A stretch of DNA of 64,000 nt from Manduca sexta (GCF_014839805.1 NC_051130.1:7192001-7256000), one strand, 5' to 3'. Shown: positions 48,615 to 59,604, numbered from the stretch's first letter. Notes: generated from the letters alone by a model not told the origin. Numbers and translations: made by a program.

Positions 48615-50144
48615 AAATGAAAATTATAATACATCGGTGAAAAACATAAGATAGCTTCCGCTGTTTCCATGTTTAGTTATGCCGAAGACCAGAAGAGTCA
48701 GGAGTCCAGCAGTAGTGAAATATATAATAGCGGGTTGGTATTTATTATTATTATAATAACTGTTGTGCAATACAATACACATAAAAATAGGGACGGTTAA
48801 GCAACCATTGCGTGCGGTATACGCGCTAGCTTCCCATTGTTCAACACCTATGTTTCATTACAAATTAATTACTTAGTTTTAATTGCGCAACTATGATCAC
48901 AGAGTTGTTTTACTAAAATTATTCTTTGCATTACAATTATAATCCCATTGGAAACGAAATACAAGAATGTTCTAATCATAAATATGATTACCAAAAGGTA
49001 TAAAAATTTGAAATTCATTCGTTTGATTCTATGGGTCATGAATTTATGGGTCAAATCAGTAGAACTGTTTAGGCGGTTGAAGCCGCGGGTAACACCTAGT
49101 TTTAAATAAATTATAAAACAACTAGGTTACTAACAAGATCTTATAACAGTATATCTATTTACCATAAATTACGGTCTTTGAGGTATTACAACTACTATTA
49201 CAAGGTAAATGGATAACCATTCGATATATTAACGTGTGCATATTAAAATTATTAAATATTAAATTGAGTGTAACATTACCATTCTATTTATGTAGGCATT
49301 GTTTACAGCTATGGATTGAGCGGGACGTCAATCTGTATCAATAAATCTTGTACAGCGAATGAATACCAAATTGACCGCAAAGCTGTTTAATTCATAAGAC
49401 ATAATAGACTGATAAGGTATTTATAAGAAAATCCCCCAGGGCTAACGTCATTTTACGTGCAAATGTAAACAATATAATTGGTATAGTTTCTTCTCGCAGT
49501 TTAGTCTGCGTAACAATATTTTTCTACAAAGAAATGTAGCTTAAATGACTATTCATAAAGGTTTCTCCCTACTCGGCAAACAAAATATTTCCAACATTAG
49601 ATAAACCATTCTAATATTCCGTAAAACAAAAAGACAGAAATATAAGACGGTCCGTAATGTCAACTTATTATTTATACGCACTATTTAAAAAATATATATT
49701 ATTAAGACGAGAAAGAGCATCATAAACAATTAATTAATAACGGCTTTATTGAGAAAAAAATGTTTCATAAATCCAGAAAAGGGAAGGCTGATAAAGAAAT
49801 AAATAGGTTACCTTATGATAGATCATAAACGCCCATGAATATTGAGTAACCGCAATGCTAAACTAATTATCTATTGCTCACGCTCAAGGAAATGAATAGG
49901 GAATTGGTCATTTGGAGATTTTTTGGGTCTCTACCAATTTTATAGGCAATAGGACTTCATGCCTTTTGAATGAGAGTTTGTTATTGTGTATAATGACCAA
50001 ATGTAATAAAAAATAAGCTAATTCACGTCTTTCTTTGTAAGAAAAAACCGAGTAAGCTCTTTCTCGTGTTATAGACAAAAATAACTACAGCTCGGCTTTA
50101 CATAAATTACACACGTTACTTTATATCTATATATACCTCATATG
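48615..50144. other. AT-rich intergenic sequence
   Basis: No gene. GGCGGTTGAAGCCGCGGGTA at 49071 looks like the tail of repeat family 6. Confidence 0.4.
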
Positions 50145-50146
50145 TA

Positions 50147-50354
50147 CAGTGGTCCACAAAAGTAGTAGAACAAATTCAAAAATTCTCATCACCTTTGAAC
50201 TTTCGTGTTCGAAACACGATCGTTTTTTTGTACAAAAATAAACTTTATGGGGTTTAATTTATTTAGGTAAAGAAAAAATAATATATCTATTAAAGTTAAT
50301 GTGTAGAACCTTTTTGGAGTTTTTTCTGTGTTCAACTGCTTTTGGGGCTGACTG
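50147..50354. mobile_element. Mariner/Tc1-type MITE, 208 bp
   Basis: The left end CAGTGGTCCACAAAAGTAGT and the right end (reverse complement CAGTCAGCCCCAAAAGCAGT) form imperfect terminal inverted repeats of about 26 bp, continuing AGAACA / TGAACA. TA dinucleotides flank both ends (50145-50146 and 50355-50356), the target duplication of the Tc1/mariner superfamily. There is no transposase, so it is non-autonomous. Confidence 0.85.
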
Positions 50355-50356
50355 TA

Positions 50357-51534
50357 CAATAGTGCATTAAATGAATCATCCATGTAATAACATTGTAAGT
50401 CTCATACTAATTATACTCGTGAATATTCAAAGGGTCCATAGGCCAACATTACGACGATTAAAAGTAAATCTAGTAATAGAGATGACATTTACTGAGAAGC
50501 ATATTTCGAGGCATTCATCCGTAAATAACGATAAATGAACGTGATTATAAATGCTTTAAAGAGATTAAATTTATTGACTTTATATTTAAAACGATGTTTA
50601 AAACATAAATTAGTGATTTAAATATGCAAAATTATGAAAAATTTATACAAAAAGAAAGGATTAAGATAATTCTAGCTAAAACGATGTCAAAACGGTGTTT
50701 CAATATACTTTGTTTATTAGACATACACTGTGTATTGGGAAGTATAAAATGCTGTGCTTCTACCGTCACGCCAAGAACATCTAAGCTAATTAATTACAGG
50801 GTAATTACATTGTGCAACTTTTTGTCTTGATTAAATATATAGGCGATAATAATTAAATGCTAAAATAAAGATTTGGCCTGTTGAAGACTTGATGAAAATG
50901 GTTACAGCATTAAAAAAGGCATATCTGTTGAATATATATGTACTACATAATACATTTGGTGTTCCGAACATTCACTGTGTTCAACTGAATTGAACTGCAA
51001 TCCATTCGAACTGACTTTAGTATGGTTAATATTCACAGCTTGTGGTTTTGTAGGGAGTGGTGCTGATGATATGAGAACTCGAGTCTAAGTGTAAACCTGG
51101 ATATGAATAAAAATATTAGAATTCATAGTCTTAATCTTATCTATAAATGGTACCTAAACAATTTTTGTATATACAAAAAGGAATAATTTATGCAAAGAAT
51201 ATTACCCACCTAGTCATTAAGATTATTTATTCTTGTGCGCCACGAATGGAAAATTTAAGTAACAAACAAGAGAAACAAAATGCTACATTTGTAACCTAAA
51301 TACCTAAATATATCGTAAACAGGTCGTTAGTCTAAATGGAAAACTTTACACCTTTTTTATATATACGTCATTATTTTATATCAGTACCGATAAAGGTAAA
51401 GATTTGCACAAAATTTCCGTTAGTATACCATGTAAAAATAGGTTTTATCTGTGAGGAATACATCAGTAAAAAAAGAAGTAATAAGTAACTAATTAGTCAA
51501 GCTACTGACTACTACTCAGGGACTGCGGCCATAG
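50357..51534. other. AT-rich intergenic sequence
   Basis: No supported gene. The plus frame at 50624-50830 has no domain features. Confidence 0.4.
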
Positions 51535-51705
51535 TCTAGTCGGGAATGGAACGACCTGCCAAGATATAGGTTGCGAAGAACGTAGCCCTCTACGCCTGCA
51601 CTGCTCATTTCTGATTTTTCTTTTACATATGTGTTCTTTATCAATTACAGTTTGATCCCAGTAGTAGACAAGGCCCGCGCCCAGCAGTGGGACAATATAT
51701 GCAAC
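51535..51705 (+). repeat. SINE family 1, degraded
   Basis: GCGGCCATAGTCTAGTCGGG, GGAACGACCTGCCAAGA at the head. GACAAGGCCCGCGCCCAGCA and GTGGGACAATATATG at the tail. The middle is lost. Confidence 0.7.
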
Positions 51706-51975
51706 AATGTGGACTAGTATTATTATATCGAAGGGCGCAATTCCGCTCTTCTCCCGTCGCGGTGGTCGAATTAAGAACTCATTATACGCACCATAGGGTT
51801 TATTGTTGTTTAATTGCATACTGATTAGCGTTATGCTATTACTACCTACTAATTCGGCCTTCTTAAAAAGCGCCTTCATTAATAACGTTATAGTAACATC
51901 TATCAGATTTCCACTTTGCGCCTGATGTGCTACAAAAAGCAAACAAATTAAAGTAGTACGACAACTTTGTAACAT
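51700..51975 (-). CDS. Uncharacterised short frame with signal peptide, possible exon
   Basis: The minus frame starts at ATG 51975 with a plausible secretion signal (MLQSCRTTLICLLFVAHQAQSG). It continues NLIDVTITLLMKALFKKAEL, then KPYGAYNEFLIRPPRREK and a hydrophobic IAPFDIIILVHIV stretch. After about 51700 it reads into the antisense SINE, so the longer 157-codon frame to 51502 is partly repeat. The sequence just upstream (51976-52000) has GTAGTAAGTATT, donor-like, and an adjacent open frame ending KKPYGSKY. I do not recognise the family. It could be a remnant of a secreted-protein gene or a transposon gene. Composition is closer to coding than its surroundings, but no homologue came to mind. 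Confidence 0.25.
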
Positions 51976-52274
51976 TTAATACTTACTACCATAGGGTTTT
52001 TTAGAGTAGGCGTCCCTGCAATCTACACTAGGGGAGAACGGGATACTAGAATCTACCGGCTTAGCGTCTACAGGAATCTGGAGGAGAGAAGGGAAGGAAA
52101 AGTGGGGGCAAAATGGGAACAACTTTAGGATGGGCGGAGGGGAGAATGGAGGAACATGTTCTCGAGCCCTCATAGGCCTCGATGTGTGGTTGCAACCAAG
52201 AGGCTTACAAACTGAAGTGTGCACCTAGGTCCACATGCATTTATGTGCATTCGGTGTGGACATCGTACCTTTTA
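51976..52274. other. Unassigned sequence with a proline- and serine-rich minus frame
   Basis: The minus frame 52224-51976 is rich in P, S and F (PPFSPPPILKLFPFCPHFSF) and has purine-rich plus sequence (GGAGGAGAGAAGGGAAGG). Probably not a gene. Confidence 0.25.
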
Positions 52275-52328
52275 TTAAAATTAAACTATTTTTTCGATTT
52301 TATCGAGGCTTTAGTTTTCTTTCTTATA

Positions 52329-52655
52329 GCGGCGATAGCCTAGTTGGGTGTGGAACGGACTGCCAAGACGAATGTCCGCAGGTTCAAATCCCAAGGACAC
52401 ACACCTCTGACTTTTCTAAAATCATGTGTGTATTCTTTGTGAATTTATCGTTCGCTTTAACGGTGAAGGAAATCATCGTGAGGAAACCTGCACATCTGAG
52501 AAGTTCTCTATAGGATTTTCGAAGGTGTGTGAAGTCTACCAATGCGCACTAGGCCAGCGTGGTGGACTAAGGCCTAATCCCTCTCAGTAGAGGAGGCCCG
52601 TGCGTAGCAGTGGGCAAGTATATAATACAGGGCTGATATTATTATTTATTATTAT
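52329..52655 (+). repeat. tRNA-derived SINE, family 1 (best copy)
   Basis: The head is GCGGCGATAGCCTAGTTGGG with A-box-like sequence, then GGAACGGACTGCCAAGACGA and B-box GGTTCAAATCCC. The body has TTCTTTGTGAATTTATCGTT, AACGGTGAAGGAAATCATCG, GAGAAGTTCTCTATAGG and GGCCAGCGTGGTGGACTAAG. The tail is GTATATAATACAGGGCTGAT followed by ATT repeats. It is about 325 bp and can serve as the reference for the copies at 9926, 34706, 37645, 39140, 43885 and 51535. Confidence 0.85.
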
Positions 52656-52679
52656 ATTTAGTTTTCTCCCGACGCTTCG

Positions 52680-52790
52680 AAGACTTTGCTGCCTTCGTGG
52701 TCACGGGGGGAACTTAGTCCCTTTAACATTAAAACCGCGATAAAATCCGAAAAATAGTTTAATTTAAATGTCTAACATTACCGTACCTTT
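52680..52790. repeat. Repeat family 7
   Basis: CTTCGAAGACTTTGCTGCCT, TTCGTGGTCACGGGGG, then AAACCGCGATAAAATCCGAA and TTTAAATGTCTAACATT. Confidence 0.65.
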
Positions 52791-53017
52791 TAGTTTAGCA
52801 CCGGCCAGCACAATTCTTACTGTCTATGACGCGATAATCTTGCTTTAGTTAACTTTTTATATGCTTAATAATATCAGGTCTCGTGTCGTAGCAGGGTTAA
52901 AAGAATCAAACTGGAACCGATCACCAATTTTTTGTATAACAATATGAAAACAATTACTTCATAGTAAATCTTATCCGCACTTGTATGAGTTGACTGAGTT
53001 TTTTTGATTTTACTATC

Positions 53018-53560
53018 GCCCAGCCTTCGTGGGGGGCGACTGAGCGGTTATGCTGGGGTAACCGTGCCTTACGGCCCGGCGTTGAGCCGCCCGGATTTGA
53101 TGACGACCTTCGGGCGACCGCCGGGCCGAGTCCCTAACCCTATATACAACTTAACCTATGCACGGCCTACCAGCTAAAACTCCGCGGTGGCCCTCTTCGG
53201 CGCATTAGGGACGGCCGCGGGCTTCCTCTGACGTTGAAGTGTCTAGTCTGCGACCGCAGCTGCTCCCTGCGCGGTGCCGCTTTGCGGCCCGTCTCCTATG
53301 GGGGGGCTCAGAAGCCCCCGCGCACCGAAGGACGCCTCGGCGTCTACGGCAGCGTGAGGCCAACTACTCACACTGCCGTCCAACCCGGGGGTTAACCGAC
53401 AAATGTGCAAAGATGCACAGAAATGCACTAGGGCGGACAGCCCCCTGCTGCCCGCCGACGACCCCCTTCGTGGCCCATATTAGTCGCCTCTTACGACAGG
53501 CAGGGGATACCGTGGAGGAATTCTCCAAACGCCCCCATTCCACAGGGCGGGAGAGATCGA
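53018..53560 (+). repeat. GC-rich LINE-like 3' fragment
   Basis: A sharply GC-rich block inside AT-rich DNA, with CGACTGAGCGGTTATGCTGG, TGCCTTACGGCCCGGCGTTG, GACGACCTTCGGGCGACCGC and, near the end, TCGTGGCCCATATTAGTCGC, CTCTTACGACAGGCAGGGGA and TACCGTGGAGGAATTC. The last group is a signature I associate with 3' ends of lepidopteran non-LTR retrotransposons. The two-strand open frames here (53239-53718 plus, 53243-53699 minus) follow from lack of stop codons in GC-rich DNA and do not resemble any domain. Confidence 0.55.
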
Positions 53561-54106
53561 CACCCGCGCAAATCGTATTAGAGAAAAACACATTATATTG
53601 CCTGATCTGGATTCCAAATGTTCCAAGTATTCTAGGTTCATATGCTACTGCTATACCAAGGAGGCTAACATGGTACAACTTGATCAGGAAAATAAACAAA
53701 TATTTTACATTTTGTTAAAGTTAACGTTGTTAGTTCAAGAAATTACTTCCATATTTTACAACACATGACGAGGTTTTTTATTTTCCTAGTCAAGCTATAG
53801 ATACTTATCTATAACGACCTCGAGAACTAAAAAACAGTGAAATATAATTATTTAGAGAAATACTCCACGATAAAGGTACTTGATAAAACGTCGAAGTATA
53901 TTAAAATAACATCCTCAAGGAAAATTCAGAGGAAATGTAAAACATGAAACCAAAATTTATTTTCCTTGAAAGTCACCTATCGAAGTTTCCATACATTCTC
54001 ATAAAGATCAAGCCTTAACATATAGTCGCCCTTGTATCAAATATTATCCTGGTACATTTAAATTGCAACCGCGTACTTGAACTAACGCGAGTGCGCGCAA
54101 ATCCAT
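53561..54106. other. AT-rich intergenic sequence
   Basis: No supported feature. Confidence 0.4.
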
Positions 54107-54450
54107 CCTAATATTATAAATGTGAAAGTAACTCTTTCTGTTTATCACGCTTTCATGACTAACAGCCATTTTCTATACACAATTTTAATAGTTTTTTCGA
54201 TCTATCTTGAAATTGGACCAAACAAAACAAATCTTTTTTTGACATGACAAATGAGTTATTTTGATTGGCTCATTCTCGGAATCGGATCGAAATAGAGATT
54301 GGGATCGTTTATTGAAAACGGCTGTAAACCGCTAAACCCATTTCGATAAAATAAACTCGAACTAAAACAAAAAATATAGGCAATCTTTTTTTTAATGCCA
54401 CAAACCGGATTCTACGGAAGCGAAGTCGCGAGCTAAAGCTAATATGTTAC
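54107..54450 (+). repeat. Lepidopteran dispersed repeat family 6, divergent
   Basis: CATCCTAATATTATAAATGT at the start and ACGGAAGCGAAGTCGCGAGC, TAAAGCTAATATG at the end, as in 11776-12010. The body is diverged. Confidence 0.6.
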
Positions 54451-54689
54451 ATGTATGCAAAGAGAGCAAAGTCCGGAAGGAAAACTTGACGCGGATACTG
54501 TGATCTCAGTGCCCCCGGAATTATATAGAACAGCCATTTAATATGGAACGTCATATTTTATGTAGATTGACATAATAACAAGGCACATAAATTGTACCAA
54601 CGCGAATACTAACAAAAAAATACAATACAATAAAGTAAATAAACAAAGCAATTTGATTATATTTTTATAAACGCCAAAGTTTATGAAGA

Positions 54690-54810
54690 TATTGTTTTCC
54701 GATGGAACACGCTGGATGCAGGCCGCTTTCGGCAGGTCCGTCTGGAAATCTTTGAGGGAGGCCAATGTTCAGCAGTGGACTTTATGTGGATGATGATGAT
54801 GGTGATCCTG
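54690..54810 (+). repeat. RTE 3' tail
   Basis: GATGGAACACGCTGGATGCA, GGCCGCTTTCGGCAGGTCCG, TCTGGAAATCTTTGAGGGAG, GCCAATGTTCAGCAGTGGAC and a terminal GATGATGATGATGG. Sense orientation; 5'-truncated. Confidence 0.75.
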
Positions 54811-55049
54811 ATTGCTGCATGAATTTAGTTAGCATTAGTCACATAGATAAATTTCCTGAATTAAAATAATATAGGATACTTAATATACTGGAAAAAAGCT
54901 GAGTCGTACTTTTATATCGGGTAAAAGGTTTCAGATAGAATTACGGAGCCGCAAGCAGACAAGTAATTAATAAAACAATAATACATTGAAATAAAACGAT
55001 TTTACAATCATACAATTTTTTTATAATTGTAAAACGTAGATATTGTATA

Positions 55050-55215
55050 TTTTAGCTTTGCGGACGACCAACACCTCAGTCCTCCCCGTGACCATGAAGG
55101 CTACAAAGTCTTCGAAACATCGGAAGAAATTAATAATATAAAAAACCGCGATAAAATTCGGAAAAAAGTTTTATTTCAATGTCTAACACTCGTGTAAACA
55201 TAAGAAATCATTAGG
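55050..55215. repeat. Repeat family 7, longest copy
   Basis: CGGACGACCAACACCTCAGT, CCTCCCCGTGACCATGAAGG, AAGTCTTCGAAACATCGGAA, AACCGCGATAAAATTCGG, TTTCAATGTCTAACACTCG and AACATAAGAAATCATTA. Confidence 0.65.
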
Positions 55216-55827
55216 ACGATAATACATATAAGTACACTACACATCCCTAAAATGTGTATAGACTCTAGATTTTCGAAGTGGAGCAACAGGGGTAGTTACC
55301 GCAACTGCTGTAGCTACAAGAAAACTGTTTTTGGAGTTTGTCAATCATTTTTGAACACATTAAGATCTACATTTATAGATTTCGAAAAAAAAATGAACAT
55401 AATTAAAAGAAATGGGAATTTTGGTAAAAACTGATTTTTAATGCCTATAGAACCTGTTCTGTGCTGTCCTGTTATACTTAAGAATCAAAACACTCTATGG
55501 GACCATTAGAGGTTTGAGTACTTTTAAAGATCAAAAATAGCAAAAAACTTTCTTCATCCTTCAGCTGGTAACATCCAAATTCCAGGAATCATGTAAAAAC
55601 ATAGAAACGGAATAATTTTAATCGTTTGAATTTCGTCTCATATGATGATGAATCACTTATGATGAAAAACTTATCATGTGACTCATAGGAGATGATACAA
55701 TTAGAAAAACAATAAAAAAAATAATAAACAAATGAATTACAGATAGCCAATGTGGTCAATAAAATCTTCCGCGTGCAGTAACACCATTGTTTATTAATTT
55801 GTCTCCTCAATTATAATTATGCATAGA
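55216..55827. other. AT-rich sequence upstream of CSP-D
   Basis: No gene. A short repeat of ATGATGATGAATCAC/TATGATG type occurs near 55640. Confidence 0.35.
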
Positions 55828-55872
55828 TGACGTCACAATGCCTTATAGTTTTCAAGTGAATGCAGTATAAAT
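55828..55872 (+). promoter_or_regulatory. CSP-D core promoter: CRE-like TGACGTCA plus TATA box
   Basis: The perfect palindrome TGACGTCA (55828-55835), a CREB/ATF-type bZIP consensus, lies 31 bp before TATAAAT (55866-55872). The start would fall near 55896. Confidence 0.6.
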
Positions 55873-55895
55873 GCTCCCATGAAGTGGAGGAGCCG

Positions 55896-55943
55896 TCAAA
55901 TCCCAGCGAAGGGTCGATCTGAGCTCACGGAAAACTGTAAGCG
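55896..55943 (+). other. Predicted non-coding first exon of CSP-D
   Basis: About 48 nt from a start near GTCAAAT to donor GCG/GTAAGT at 55944. An alternative donor AACT/GTAAGC lies 7 nt upstream. It pairs with the acceptor at 58836, making a 5'UTR intron of about 2.9 kb. Confidence 0.6.
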
Positions 55944-58836
55944 GTAAGTAGACATAATATTTACTTTTTGCAATTTAGATTTTATTAAAAAAAGGCTCGT
56001 TAGTCCATTCTAGAAAAACATCTCCATTCATCATTACATCTCCTTCCCCTTTCTTTTGGGTGCATAATTCCTGCATTTGAATATTTTAGTTATAATCTAT
56101 CATCACGCAAATAGGTGTACGTAGATTTTCTCAGTGATAGAGTAGAGTGCTATTAATTTGCTTAAGACTGCGATATCGTAAACGTAGTGGAAAAAAAGGA
56201 AATCATGGCATCCGCCTTGACTGGATGGCTACGGATTGCCTTACTAGTAAATGTTGTATAAAATTTGAATAACAATCATTAGCGAGGCCCTTAATGTGTA
56301 CAGTTGTAATAATAATGATCGATTATAGGCTTCTCTTTTTGAGTTTTTTCTTGAACTGTTCTATATTTGGGCTAAGTTGTATTTATTTTGAAGACAGGTC
56401 GACGCGTAGCTTCGTCGGTGTAACTGACAAATATTTGTCCTGTTTTTCTGTCCAATTTATATTGTATGTTACATTTGGAATTATCAATTTGCTTTCGGCT
56501 CACAAAGAACTATGTATTTCTACTATTATATAGACTTCGCTGTTTTTCCACTAGACAATAACATTCTCACATCTCTTCCTAATTACGGTTATATTATAAT
56601 ATAAACACACTTCATCCCACGATCATTTCATTTGGGAAATCAATAATACCTAGTGAAGTAGAATGATATGCTATGGGATTTCTATGCCATTGGTCTGTGG
56701 AACAATTTTTTATAGCTACAGGCATGTGCTTTACCCCTTTTTAAGCGATCATGAACTACCACGGACAACATATAGCCTGTTTATAGACACCGGTACCAAA
56801 TTTTCAAGATTTCATTCATATTTCATTCATATCTCCTACGCTTAGACTATCTTAGTAAAAGCTTAGCTCTACCGCTATCAATTATGGGACACTAGGTGTT
56901 GCTTGTGGCTTGCTCACGTCAAAAGCCTTTCTGGCTACAAAAGTCCTAAAATCAATGCAGCGACCGATAGCGCCATCTGCATGAAGCCAGCGACATGTAC
57001 GTAAAAAAATACGATTAAAATTTTAAATATTTCCCCAAAATTACCACGATAAAAAGTAGCTTATATATTTATCCAAGACATGGTCTATCCGAGTGATAAC
57101 TTTTATCTAAATGCATTCAGCGGTTGTATTGTTTACTTCAACAAACATCCAAACAATTTTACAAATATTCACCTTTATATTATTAGTAATTATAAGAGAA
57201 GAATTAAGATTCAATTTATTGCAAACGGATCAAATTATTTTGCAACGTTTTATTTATTCTTGCTAATTGACGCAGGGACTAGTCCATAGAGTTGAAAACA
57301 ATAATGGATTGTATAGGCGTAACAATAAACAATAGATCGTGTTAATTAAACAGATACCAGTCGTTACCTAAACGATAGAATCCTCGGCGCATAGGTATTG
57401 TAGAAATCATTGTTATATCTACGAAAAGTGTTTGCGTTTTTTATCGATACTAAATTATTAATTTATAATTTTTTATCATTAATAATAAGTTTTTTTTTCT
57501 CAACCTTAATAAACATAATATCATGAGGTCCAACCTTAAATAAATTCAAATAGGCTTGTGTTAGATGAGTCGGTCTTCCCGTAATTACAAATTTCTGTAA
57601 AATTAAATTATATAGAGAGTATAAGATATCGTAATTTTATCACATATTATACTTAAACATAAATTTAACAATTGTCTCAACATGTTTCTGTGTGCATGTA
57701 AGTGCGGAAATATAATCCATATCTAGGCCTAAAACCCTTGCAAAATGCGAATGGTTATATTTCGTTGTATTTTAATATTGACGCAAACAGCTGAGGCATC
57801 ACCCCAAATTAGAGAGTATACATATTATCGTAACGACGAAACCTTATTTTCTTGTTATTAATACGTAAAAATTTTGGTATTGAATTTTTACATTTATCAT
57901 GGTGCCTATAGGTAATTCTTAAGTATCATAACTTAACAATAACTAGCTCGGAAAGTGAGTACAAAAAAGACCTAACCAGACGAGATATTTTCTTAATTCA
58001 AGAATGTAAATTAATGTGTGTTCTTTAGTGTTTACTTATCTACTTAGTACCGACTCATTAACCCATCATTAACTACACATATAAATGACGTTTATCGTAA
58101 ATCATAAGCGCCTATAAAATAAACTTTAAAATTTTATTAGAATCATAATAAATATCATCCTTAAGTATTATAAAAAGCAGCCCCTAACGCGTCTTTCTGT
58201 GTGAGGGCGATAATCTGAAATGTTCCGAACGGATTTCGATGAAACTAGGTCTGGAGATAGTTTGAGCCTTAGCAAAGACAAACACTACTTTTTATCTCTG
58301 GAAAATATATATCGGGGCTTTTATCCCGCCAAAGCTGTTTCATGCGAGCGGGGCAGCGAACAAAGGCTAGTTTTACATATAACAAAGGAAAATAATTATG
58401 ATTCTCATTGATTTACCTATCTAGTATAATTTTACGTCAGCTACGCGTAAGCAATTAATGGGACAATTTATCAAACAAGGTGACAAAGTAATGGGAAACG
58501 TAGAAAAGGTTGTAAATTATAATTAAAAAAACATGATTTTTTTCATTTACTGGCATTAATCATCGTTATTTCCCTTGGTTATTTCCTAAGAATTATTATC
58601 AAACGATATTACTTAGACAATTCGTTGCGAGTTTAATGTTTCATCCACATCTCATCAATTTTTAAATAATAAATTACAAGAGTTTACACGACCTACTACT
58701 AATTACAATACATTTGAACTTTTTTTATTAATTGTAGAATTCATTAGAAATAGGCCTAAAGTATGAAATAAATCTTTATAAACTGTTTTGAGCCTAATGA
58801 AGGATGTTTTCATTAAAATTCCTTATATCTTTTCAG
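55944..58836 (+). other. 5'UTR intron of CSP-D (predicted)
   Basis: 2893 nt, AT-rich, holding a family 6 repeat copy at about 58160-58378. The open frames at 56294-56533, 56663-56845 and 57080-57289 lack domain features. Confidence 0.5.
58160..58378 (+). repeat. Dispersed repeat family 6 copy
   Basis: CCCCTAACGCGTCTTTCTGT, CCGAACGGATTTCGATGAAA and GGGGCAGCGAACAAAGGCTA. The central sequence GAACGGATTTCGATGAAA is the usual core of this family. Confidence 0.6.
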
Positions 58837-58843
58837 AATCAAC

Positions 58844-59227
58844 ATGAAGATGCTACTGCTTGTTATCAGTTGCTGCGTAGCCTTACCATGGGCTTTGTCA
58901 GCTTCGACTTACACCGATAAATGGGACAACATCAACGTAGATGAAATCCTTGAATCTGATCGCCTGATGAAAGGCTATGTGGATTGCCTGCTCGACAAAG
59001 GTCGCTGCACGCCTGACGGCAAGGCATTGAAGGAAACTCTTCCCGACGCCTTAGAACATGACTGCAGCAAGTGTACCGAAAAACAGAAGGTCGGTTCGGA
59101 AAAGGTGATCAGGAATTTGGTGAACAAACGCCCCGCTTTGTGGAAGGAGTTGTCTGCCAAATACGACCCTAACAACCTTTACCAAGAGAAATACAAGGAC
59201 AAGATTGATTCCATCAAGGGTCAGTAA
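58844..59227 (+). CDS. CSP: Chemosensory protein (CSP-D), single coding exon
   Basis: An uninterrupted 127-codon CSP. The signal peptide is MKMLLLVISCCVALPWALSA and the mature start is STYTDKWDNINVDEIL. Cysteines: CLLDKGRC, 18 residues, CSKC. The conserved core includes LKETLPDALEHD, RNLVNKRPALWKEL and AKYDPNNLYQEKY, with TAA at 59225-59227. The standard phase-1 intron after the Lys codon (ALK/E) is absent. The acceptor TCTTTTCAG lies 7 nt before the ATG, exactly the spacing in CSP-C, so the 5'UTR intron is kept. Retention of that intron argues against a simple processed retrocopy. Tail-to-tail with CSP-E: the stops are about 0.8 kb apart. Poly(A) signal at 59307. Confidence 0.95.
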   Translation: MKMLLLVISCCVALPWALSASTYTDKWDNINVDEILESDRLMKGYVDCLLDKGRCTPDGKALKETLPDALEHDCSKCTEKQKVGSEKVIRNLVNKRPALWKELSAKYDPNNLYQEKYKDKIDSIKGQ

Positions 59228-59306
59228 TTCGTCAATATTGTAAAGGGTGGGAGATTTAAATTCTGAACAAAGTGTGAGCTGTTAATGACAAAGCTTTAAT
59301 TTGTGA

Positions 59307-59312
59307 AATAAA
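59307..59312 (+). terminator. Poly(A) signal of CSP-D
   Basis: AATAAA 80 nt after the stop codon, followed by a T-rich stretch. Confidence 0.75.
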
Positions 59313-59604
59313 ATTTTCATTTGTGTAAGAAGGTTTTATTTATTACTTTATACTTAAACATATATCATTACGTAATAGCCTAATAGTTGATTAAGACTTG
59401 AAACTACGATAATATGTATTTTTATGAGCCTTTTAGATGGTAAAATCAAAATCTAATCTCTACATAATGTAATTGACAATACATATTCAAATAATGAAAA
59501 TCTACTACTACTACTAAAACTAGCGTACACAAGCGTATACATCATACAATCGAAGTACACATTCACAAAATTTAACTTTACGCAGTAGATGTAATTGTCC
59601 ACAT

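Noticed and set aside
53239..53718. Overlapping long frames on both strands
   Set aside because: They result from high GC content in a repeat fragment and show no domain or signal features.
58844..59227. CSP-D as a processed retrocopy
   Set aside because: The acceptor 7 nt before the ATG, a TATA promoter with leader exon, a normal poly(A) signal and no A-rich tract or target duplication argue against it. Kept as an alternative in the findings.
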